A program made the position numbers and the translations under genes. The notes beneath the pieces were generated by a model, which made no database searches, was not told where the DNA came from, and was given only the letters and a program-made list of their open reading frames with translations. A DNA stretch of 64,000 nt, from contig NZ_KB889965.1 in the NCBI RefSeq assembly GCF_000372865.1, positions 4,547,786 to 4,611,785 of the forward strand. Direction: 5' to 3'. Source of the DNA: Methylosarcina fibrata AML-C10. GTDB lineage: Bacteria; Pseudomonadota; Gammaproteobacteria; Methylococcales; Methylomonadaceae. This document shows positions 38,561 to 44,560 of the stretch, in pieces; position 1 is the stretch's first letter, and each line of letters starts with the position of its first letter.

Positions 38561-39475
38561 ATGAGAAAGCTATTGTTTTTTTTAATGCTGTTGGCAAGCC
38601 GGACCGCCGCAGCCGCGCCGGTGTTGTCGATTACCGAGGTGGCGCCCGGAATCCACGTGCATTTCGGCGTTCATGAAGCGCCGGATACCCGCAATCACGG
38701 CGCCATAGCCAACATCGGTTTCATCGTCGGCGACCGCTGCATCGCCGTCATCGACACCGGCGGAAATCCCGAGCAGGGCAGGGCACTCAAAAACGCGATC
38801 AAGCATGTCAGCAATAAGCCGGTCTGCTACGTCATCAATACGCACGTTCATCCGGATCATATCTACGGCAATTCGGCTTTTAAAGAGGCCGGCGTTCAAT
38901 TTGTCGGCCATGAGAAACTGGCCAGGGCCATGGCCGCACGCGGTCCTTTTTACCTAGAAAAGGCCAGGGATCTTCTCGGAATCGAGTTATCTCCGAAAGA
39001 CATTATTCCTCCGGATCTTCTTGTCGGCCATTCGATGGACCTCGATCTGGGCGGCCGAATACTGAAATTAACCGCCCATCCCGCCGCGCACACCGACAAT
39101 GATTTGACGGTTTACGATCCCTTAACGGAAACGTTCTGGATGGCCGATTTGCTGTTTATCGAGCATTTGCCGGTCATCGACGGCAGCTTGAAAGGCTGGT
39201 TGGGAATACTCGACGAGCTGGAGCGGCAATCCTTTAAACGGGTCATTCCCGGACACGGCCCGTTGGTAACGGACTGGCCGCAAAGCATGCAGCCCGAAAA
39301 GCAGTATCTGCAAATGCTGCTGACCGAAATCAGAGCCACCATCAAAGAGGGCGGGTATCTGGAGCAGGCCCTGGAAACGGTCGGTTACACGGCCAAGCCG
39401 CATTGGAAGCTTTTTGACGAGTTTCACCGTAAAAATGTCTCCACCGCCTTTGCCGAACTTGAATGGGATGAGTGA
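38561..39475 (+). CDS. Periplasmic MBL-fold hydrolase, quinoprotein-relay (SoxH-related) type
   Basis: 304 residues from the ATG at 38561, with a signal peptide ending TAAAAP. The zinc motif is intact: THVHPDH, then HPAAHTDND and VIPGHGP. It most resembles the SoxH-related metallohydrolases found with PQQ-dependent dehydrogenase relay systems (quinoprotein relay system zinc metallohydrolase), which fits a methylotroph. No PQQ dehydrogenase or cytochrome adjoins it here, so the assignment rests on sequence resemblance alone. An IS91-type element begins about 200 bases downstream but has not disrupted it. Confidence 0.75.
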   Translation: MRKLLFFLMLLASRTAAAAPVLSITEVAPGIHVHFGVHEAPDTRNHGAIANIGFIVGDRCIAVIDTGGNPEQGRALKNAIKHVSNKPVCYVINTHVHPDHIYGNSAFKEAGVQFVGHEKLARAMAARGPFYLEKARDLLGIELSPKDIIPPDLLVGHSMDLDLGGRILKLTAHPAAHTDNDLTVYDPLTETFWMADLLFIEHLPVIDGSLKGWLGILDELERQSFKRVIPGHGPLVTDWPQSMQPEKQYLQMLLTEIRATIKEGGYLEQALETVGYTAKPHWKLFDEFHRKNVSTAFAELEWDE

Positions 39476-39698
39476 TTTTACGGATTTATAAGTGTGAAAC
39501 TCCGAACTTGAACTGATGGATTCAAAAATTAGCTTCAATTGACATTGGAAGGGTGAGTTCGACCCTAACCGACCTTTCGACTATGTTGAACTAAACCGCT
39601 GCGCGGTGCCTTGGCACAGCTCTAAATTTCCCTTTCGTAACAATAAGTCGCACACTCCTGATTGACCGCTGTTGGTCAGTCTTTAGAGGAGAAATGTG

Positions 39699-40547
39699 AT
39701 GACTCCGTTACGTCAAAAAATGATCGATGCCATGCTGGTACGCGGCATGGCTCTGAGAACCCAGCGCAGTTATCTGATGGCTGTCGCCGAGTTGGCGAAG
39801 TATTATCATCGTTCGCCGGCTCAACTGTCGGGGGAAGAACTGCAAGGGTTCTTCCTCGCACTGGTCAAAGAACGCCACCTCTCGCCGGCCACTTGCCGCT
39901 TGTATCTGAATGCGCTCCGTTTTTTCTATCTGCACGTCCTCGGCCAGGACAGCTTTGGCGTCAAGCTGCAGGTGCCTAAACAAGAACAACGCATTCCGGA
40001 ACTGCTGATGCGCAGTGAAGTCAGCCGCATCCTGGCGGCCCACGGCAACCTCAAACACCGCATGTTACTGTCGACCTGTTACGGTTGCGGACTTCGTGTC
40101 AGTGAATTGGTGTCGATTCAGATTCGCCACCTGGATGGCGAACGGCGACTGCTGCGAGTGGAACAAGGCAAAGGCGCTAAGGATCGGGCCGTGATCCTGT
40201 CGCCTACTTTATTGCAGCTATTGCGTGCCTATTGGCGTGAACTGCGGCCGCCGCAATGGCTGTTTCCCGGTGCCGATCCCCACTCGCCGTTGAGTATTGC
40301 CAGTGCGCAAAAGCTTTTTTCGGAGGCCAAACGACGCGCCGGGGTCGACAAGATCGGCGGCATTCACAGCCTGCGTCACGCCTATGCGACCCATCAGCTG
40401 GAAGCCGGCATGCCGCTGCATCAACTGCAGCATCAGCTGGGCCATCAGAATATCCGCTCGACCTTGCGTTATGTCCATTGGGTGCCGGGTTATCAGGAAA
40501 GCCGAAGCGGCGGCGACCTGTTGGCCCAACTGGAGCAGCCGTTATGA
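39699..40547 (+). CDS. Tyrosine recombinase of the IS91-type element
   Basis: 282 residues from the ATG at 39699, seven bases after GAGGAG. It has an N-terminal core-binding (SAM-like) domain and a catalytic domain with the first arginine in CYGCGLRVSELVSI, HSLRHAYATHQLE (H-x-x-R), LGHQNIRST and the nucleophile tyrosine in LRYVHW. It lacks the extra helix between the catalytic boxes that marks integron integrases, so it is not IntI. Its stop overlaps the transposase start (ATGA), showing that it belongs to the IS91 element. Confidence 0.9.
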   Translation: MTPLRQKMIDAMLVRGMALRTQRSYLMAVAELAKYYHRSPAQLSGEELQGFFLALVKERHLSPATCRLYLNALRFFYLHVLGQDSFGVKLQVPKQEQRIPELLMRSEVSRILAAHGNLKHRMLLSTCYGCGLRVSELVSIQIRHLDGERRLLRVEQGKGAKDRAVILSPTLLQLLRAYWRELRPPQWLFPGADPHSPLSIASAQKLFSEAKRRAGVDKIGGIHSLRHAYATHQLEAGMPLHQLQHQLGHQNIRSTLRYVHWVPGYQESRSGGDLLAQLEQPL

Positions 40548-41695
40548 GCGGCGACGTCGGCTTGCAGGCGGTCTTCGAGCGATTTCTGCCCGCCTATCAG
40601 ACGCAGCATGCGCTCACCCCGATTCAGCAAAAAGCCTGCCGGCATATCGAACAATGCCGCACCGAAGCCTTGGGTGGCCTGCGACGGCGTTGCGGGCAGT
40701 GCGGCTTCGAGCAGCCGCAGTATCATTCCTGCCGTGACCGCCATTGCCCGCAATGCCAGGGCCAAGCCCAACAAGCCTGGTGCCAACAGCAGTTGCAGGC
40801 GGTTCTGCCGGTGACCTACTATCACCTGGTGTTCACACTGCCGCATACGCTCAATAGCTGGATCGAACTGCACCCCGAAGTGATCTACCGGTGCTTATTC
40901 CAGAGCGTTTGGGAAACCTTGGATCATTTTGGCCAAGACCCGAAACGATTGCACGGCACCCTGGGGATGACCGCGGTCTTGCATACCTGGGGGCAAAATC
41001 TGAGTCGGCATGTGCATCTGCACTGCCTGGTCGCCGGCGGCGCCTTGACCGAAGCAGGCGACTGGCATCCGGCCAAAAGCAATTACCTGTTTCCGGTCCG
41101 GGCCTTGTCCCGATTTTTTCGGGGTCGAATGGTTTGCCGCCTGCGGTACAGTGCGCAACGCGGTGAACTGCAACGGATCACGCGTCCTGCGGAAATCGAT
41201 ACGCGACTCCGTGAGCTCATGCAAACAGACTGGGTGGTGTACACCAAAGCCTATCTCAACCAAGCCGAAACAGTGGTCCAGTATCTGGCCCGCTACAGTC
41301 GCAAAACCGCACTCAGTAATGGGCGGATCCGGCAGATAGACGAAGACCAAGTGCATCTGCGCTACAAGGACTACCGGGATCATGACCGCAACAAAGTCAT
41401 GGTGTTGGGCGGTGAAGAACTGATTCGACGCTTCTTATGGCATATTTTGCCGATCGGGTTCATGCGCATTCGCCATTACGGCTTTCTCGCCAACCGATGC
41501 CGGCGACAAAAGCTGGCGCAAATCCGGCATACTCTGCAAGCCATAGCCGAGCAAGAGATCGTCGAGCAGGAAGTTGTAAACAGTCAGCCCGTTACCGCGC
41601 CGATCATTGAAAAACCGCAGTTATGTCCGCAATGCCAAACAGGCCGTATGATCGTCGTCGGAGAGATAGCGCCCAAGCGCATAGAGTATGGCTAA
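40544..41695 (+). CDS. IS91-family Y1 transposase
   Basis: 383 residues from the ATG at 40544. An N-terminal zinc finger (CGQCGFEQPQYHSCRDRHCPQCQ) is followed by the HUH-like GQNLSRHVHLHCLV motif, and downstream by VQYLARYSRKTALSNGRI with the probable catalytic tyrosine. The C-terminus adds another zinc pair (CPQCQTGRM). These are typical of IS91/ISCR transposases. A longer upstream frame lies inside the recombinase gene and is not the real start. The gene looks intact. Confidence 0.92.
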   Translation: MSGDVGLQAVFERFLPAYQTQHALTPIQQKACRHIEQCRTEALGGLRRRCGQCGFEQPQYHSCRDRHCPQCQGQAQQAWCQQQLQAVLPVTYYHLVFTLPHTLNSWIELHPEVIYRCLFQSVWETLDHFGQDPKRLHGTLGMTAVLHTWGQNLSRHVHLHCLVAGGALTEAGDWHPAKSNYLFPVRALSRFFRGRMVCRLRYSAQRGELQRITRPAEIDTRLRELMQTDWVVYTKAYLNQAETVVQYLARYSRKTALSNGRIRQIDEDQVHLRYKDYRDHDRNKVMVLGGEELIRRFLWHILPIGFMRIRHYGFLANRCRRQKLAQIRHTLQAIAEQEIVEQEVVNSQPVTAPIIEKPQLCPQCQTGRMIVVGEIAPKRIEYG

Positions 41696-41986
41696 GCGAT
41701 AAACCGATCGGAAGCTTAAGCCAGGAACGGCACAGCCCGTCCACAGGCGCCAAAAGGCCTGGGATACCGTGCGGCCGAGAGAAAGAAAAAACCGAAAAAC
41801 TAACAAATGAAGCGAACAAAATTGAATAAATCCTTCCCTCGACGGACCTATCAGAAGCTAATCGGTCAGTTACAAACAAGACTAACGTCCATAGAAAGCC
41901 GATAAATCTTGGACAACCCTGCTCGAAAACAATACAATCCCCATTAATAAAGAAGGCGGGCTAAGCCAAACATCCAGAGCGGCTTA
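41696..41986. other. Right flank of the IS91-type element
   Basis: About 290 bases with no convincing gene. A 32-codon frame at 41808-41906 (starting MKRTKLNKSFPRR) could be a truncated gene start. An imperfect palindrome CTAAGCC/GGCTTAG at 41961-41987 may belong to the IS right end or to the attC-like site. Confidence 0.4.
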
Positions 41987-42047
41987 GTCCAACACACATT
42001 TATCTGTCATGCTTGCGCACGACAGATAAAATGCTTATTTGTTAGTC
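41987..42047 (+). repeat. attC-like site 1 (least certain)
   Basis: Outer boxes GTCCAAC (41987) and GTTAGTC (42041) are imperfectly complementary. Inside, TTTATCTGTC and GACAGATAAA form a perfect 10-bp stem with a 12-nt loop. Size (61 bp) and layout fit an integron attC site, but the core box departs from GTTRRRY at one base. Confidence 0.5.
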
Positions 42048-42085
42048 GGTCTCGATCAGCGAGCATCATGGATAATATTTAGAAA

Positions 42086-42325
42086 ATGAGCCCAACTGTT
42101 TTCCGCGAAAGCGGTTTCCGCTTCTATTTCTTCTCGCGTGAGGAACCGAGAATGCACGTCCACGTTCAGAGCCAGAATGGAGAGGCAAAATATTGGCTTG
42201 AACCCAAAGTTGAACTTGCACAACACACTGGGCTTTCTCGGAACGAAATCAACGAAGCACTTCGCTTAGTTCAGGAGCACGAAAATGAAATCCGCAGCGC
42301 TTGGCTTAAACACTTCCCTGGTTGA
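42086..42325 (+). CDS. DUF4160 cassette protein
   Basis: 79 residues with the DUF4160 pattern GFRFYFFSREEPRMHVHVQ and a C-terminal helix (EINEALRLVQEHENEIRSAW). DUF4160 genes are commonly paired with DUF2442 genes, as here, and are frequent in mobile gene cassettes; a toxin-antitoxin-like role has been suggested but is not proven. It starts 38 bases after attC-like site 1 and overlaps the next gene by 41 bases. Confidence 0.85.
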   Translation: MSPTVFRESGFRFYFFSREEPRMHVHVQSQNGEAKYWLEPKVELAQHTGLSRNEINEALRLVQEHENEIRSAWLKHFPG

Positions 42326-42554
42326 AGTAACCAATATTTCTAGGCATGGTTTCTGGCTATTGCTGGAAGATGAGGAATTGTTTCTTTCGTTCGCAGACTT
42401 TCCCTGGTTTCGGGATGCAGCAGTCGGGAAAATCCTTAATGTCGAGCTTCCATCACTTAACCATTTGTATTGGCCTGAGTTAGATGTGGACTTGGCTGTT
42501 GAATCTATTCGTCATCCCGAGAAATTCCCGCTGGTGAGCCAACTCAATGCCTAA
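42285..42554 (+). CDS. DUF2442 cassette protein
   Basis: 89 residues with the DUF2442 features LLLEDEELFLSFADFPWFRDA and LNHLYWPELDVDLAVESIRHPEKFP. The stop codon lies inside the first box of attC-like site 2 (GCCTAAC), the standard arrangement for an integron cassette. Translation is probably coupled to the overlapping DUF4160 gene. Confidence 0.88.
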   Translation: MKSAALGLNTSLVEVTNISRHGFWLLLEDEELFLSFADFPWFRDAAVGKILNVELPSLNHLYWPELDVDLAVESIRHPEKFPLVSQLNA

Positions 42555-42617
42555 CAAAACGCTTGAGCCGACCCACTTCCGCTACGCTCCAGCGGTCGGA
42601 TTAGCTCTACGTTATGC
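42549..42617 (+). repeat. attC-like site 2
   Basis: 69 bp with outer boxes GCCTAAC (42549) and GTTATGC (42611), and inner boxes GAGCCGACC (42565) and GGTCGG...GCTC (42594-42607) that pair with an internal gap, as in attC bottom-strand hairpins. It begins at the stop of one gene, and the next ORF starts four bases after it. Confidence 0.75.
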
Positions 42618-43032
42618 GTCATGATTGATATCCGAACAGTTACACTGGTTTGTAGTAGCTTATTCGCTGGCATCGCCTTGCTTCTTAACTTTGGAGTTGC
42701 GAGGAGAAGCAATCGTATTGCGGTTTCATCAAAGCTTACCGAGCTTTCAAAACTCCTAAGCGACGAACTTGTGGCACGTGTCGAGATGCATAGCTTACTT
42801 GAAAAGGAGCTTAAAGAAGCCAAAAGCTATCCGGATCAAGCAATAGCAGCTGAGAAAGTCCGATTTCTACAGGAATCGCTGGAGCGAAACATCAAGCGGC
42901 AGAATGAGCTAGATTCTGAAACCGATTATCTCGAGAAAGCATTCTTGAATCTTGATAAGGTTGACATTGGTGGCCTAGATGCAAAGATCGCACGCTCATA
43001 TCGGATGCAACGGATAGCAGAATCAACACTCA

Positions 43033-44134
43033 CAGGACTTACGCAAGGCTCATGCGTAGAGATGGATTTCTGAGCTGTTGGCAGAGGTAGTCATCGAGTA
43101 GCTTCTGTTTCAATTGATAGACCGTCCGTCCCGAGGTGTAGGCCAATTGCTTCAGTCGAACCCAAACCAGGAAAGCGCAGGCAATATGATTGCGCTGAAT
43201 GCGGGCAGAGCGGCACTGGCAGCGTTCCCTTCCGGTGACCTGTTTGCCTTCGCGGTGCAGTTGCTCGATCTTCCAGCGATAGCCGCACGCCTGTTGTGCG
43301 GCCGCCGTGGAATGCTGAGTGGGCTCGTTGGTCACGACCCAATCCGTGCGGTGGGTGGACACCTCAACCCGGAACAGGTGCACCTTGTGGTGTTTGGGAA
43401 AGCCTCTGATCTTGATGGTTTTACCGTGCGCCCGCTCGGTCGGGCTCCAGATCAGCGAGTCGACCCGTTGGTAAGGTCGCTCGCCGCCGGAATCATCCAC
43501 TTGGCGGTTAGCCTTGAGCGGACAATAATAGACTTTCTGCAAGGATTCGATGAATAACATCAGGTCTTTCGTGGCGTACCAGCTATCCATCAGCACGGCG
43601 TGAAACGGCAAACGCTTGTGATGCACGGCATTGCCGAGCATGTCGTGGACATGATCCAGTTTGGATTGGCCGTCGCCATCGGGATCGTAGAGCCGGTAGT
43701 CGATCAGCCAGAACTGATCCAACTCCGGATTGACATAGACGCAGGTCACGACGCCGATACCGCGAATCAGGCCATGGGCATTGCCGCTGTACTGGTGACG
43801 TACTAGGGCAATCTTTCGGGAGAAGTCCTTATCCAGCACGGTGTCGTCGAAGATCAGGTAGCCGGCCGGTGTGAGGACGATGTCGTTGCGGACGTTGTCC
43901 CATATCAGCCGCGGGGTCATCCGTTCTCGTTGCAGGTAGCGGTTGATGGCATCGTGGCTGAAGGTGTCATGGTGATCGGCAAAATAGGTCAGCGTATAAT
44001 TGATCTGGCTGACCAGCAGAAATTGGCAATAATCCAGGCGAGTCATAAAAGATTTGATCATAACTTAATGTCGCTTTTGACCTCAGTCTTTGATTCATGT
44101 GCCTTCAGCGATCAGATATTTTGCGTAAGTCCTG
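43033..44134 (-). mobile_element. Complete IS701/IS4-like insertion sequence, 1102 bp
   Basis: Perfect 14-bp terminal inverted repeats CAGGACTTACGCAA and TTGCGTAAGTCCTG. The 5-bp direct repeat ACTCA flanks it (43028-43032 and 44135-44139), a clear target duplication. One transposase gene fills it. The intact repeats and duplication indicate a fairly recent insertion. Confidence 0.92.
43039..44061 (-). CDS. IS701/IS4-like DDE transposase
   Basis: 340 residues. The DDE residues are visible: D in IFDDTVLDKDFS, D in AVLMDSWYATKDL, and E in WKIEQLHREGKQVTGRE with the YREK-like YRWKIEQLHREGK signature. The stop codon lies within the left inverted repeat. The gene looks intact. Choice between IS701 and other IS4-related groups is tentative. 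Confidence 0.88.
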   Translation of the reverse strand: MIKSFMTRLDYCQFLLVSQINYTLTYFADHHDTFSHDAINRYLQRERMTPRLIWDNVRNDIVLTPAGYLIFDDTVLDKDFSRKIALVRHQYSGNAHGLIRGIGVVTCVYVNPELDQFWLIDYRLYDPDGDGQSKLDHVHDMLGNAVHHKRLPFHAVLMDSWYATKDLMLFIESLQKVYYCPLKANRQVDDSGGERPYQRVDSLIWSPTERAHGKTIKIRGFPKHHKVHLFRVEVSTHRTDWVVTNEPTQHSTAAAQQACGYRWKIEQLHREGKQVTGRERCQCRSARIQRNHIACAFLVWVRLKQLAYTSGRTVYQLKQKLLDDYLCQQLRNPSLRMSLA

Positions 44135-44171
44135 ACTCAGTTTTGCTGAGAAGCTAAAATTGCAATGAAAC

Positions 44172-44238
44172 GCATAACGAGGCGGTCAACTGGACTACTT
44201 TTCCGCTGTCGCTACAAAGCGTCTGGTTACCTTTATGT
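44172..44238 (+). repeat. attC-like site 3 with decayed right core
   Basis: Begins GCATAAC (44172), the exact complement of the GTTATGC core of site 2. Inner boxes GGTCAACTGGAC (44184) and GTCTGGTTACC (44221) pair with one unpaired C and two G-U pairs. The right core reads TTTATGT instead of GTTATGC, so the site is probably inactive. Confidence 0.6.
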
Positions 44239-44560
44239 TGAGCGAGCAATTTGTGATCTATAGCAGTCACTGGAAAATGCACAAAAGACCGGCAGAAATT
44301 GGCCGAATTGAAACCGCCGTTAGTGCCAGGTAAAATCCAAACTGAAGTTGGATTCTGCCAGATCAGGGCTAGAGTTTTGCAACTTAAGCGCATCCCGCTA
44401 TTTTTTCGCTCCGTCGAGCTGAGTCCTTTCTTATTATATTAAATCGGAACCACAGCGCTTTATAACCGAAAGATATTAAAGACAGCGCCTTCTTCCGATT
44501 GAACCGCATCGATGATTCAACCGGAATAGATCAATAAGGGGTTAAAACTCAAACTTCGTT
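44239..44560. other. Gap after the cassette cluster
   Basis: About 320 bases. A 33-codon frame, 44235-44336, starts inside the decayed core of attC-like site 3 and could be a small cassette ORF. A perfect AATCCAA/TTGGATT hairpin is at 44334-44354. No recognised gene. Confidence 0.35.

Larger units (their letters stand above)
39656..41820 (+). mobile_element. IS91-family element with tyrosine recombinase (ends approximate)
   Basis: Two overlapping genes, a tyrosine recombinase and a Y1-type IS91 transposase. IS91 elements move by rolling-circle-like replication and lack terminal inverted repeats, so the ends cannot be fixed by eye. The left side has a palindrome TGACC/GGTCA at 39663-39677 just before the recombinase. 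The right end lies between 41696 and the attC-like site at 41987. Confidence 0.75.
42621..44168 (+). pseudogene. Cassette gene interrupted by IS701/IS4-like insertion
   Basis: The frame from 42621 starts four bases after attC-like site 2. It encodes an N-terminal membrane segment (VTLVCSSLFAGIALLLNFGVA) and a long helical, probably coiled-coil, region. It is broken by an insertion at 43033-44134. Removing the insertion and one ACTCA copy restores a 146-codon ORF (42621-43032 joined to 44140-44168) ending AESTLSFAEKLKLQ, with its stop four bases before attC-like site 3. Family unknown. Confidence 0.8.

Noticed and set aside
38395-38676. 93-codon plus-strand frame between the SPOR gene and the MBL gene
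   Set aside because: It contains the terminator at 38405-38438 and then overlaps the MBL gene in another frame.
39699-40547. Tyrosine recombinase as an integron integrase for the nearby attC-like sites
   Set aside because: It lacks the extra IntI-specific helix and overlaps the IS91 transposase gene, so it belongs to the IS element.
44154-44393. 79-codon minus-strand frame after the cassette cluster
   Set aside because: Runs across attC-like site 3 and part of the interrupted cassette gene; no domain, no ribosome-binding site.
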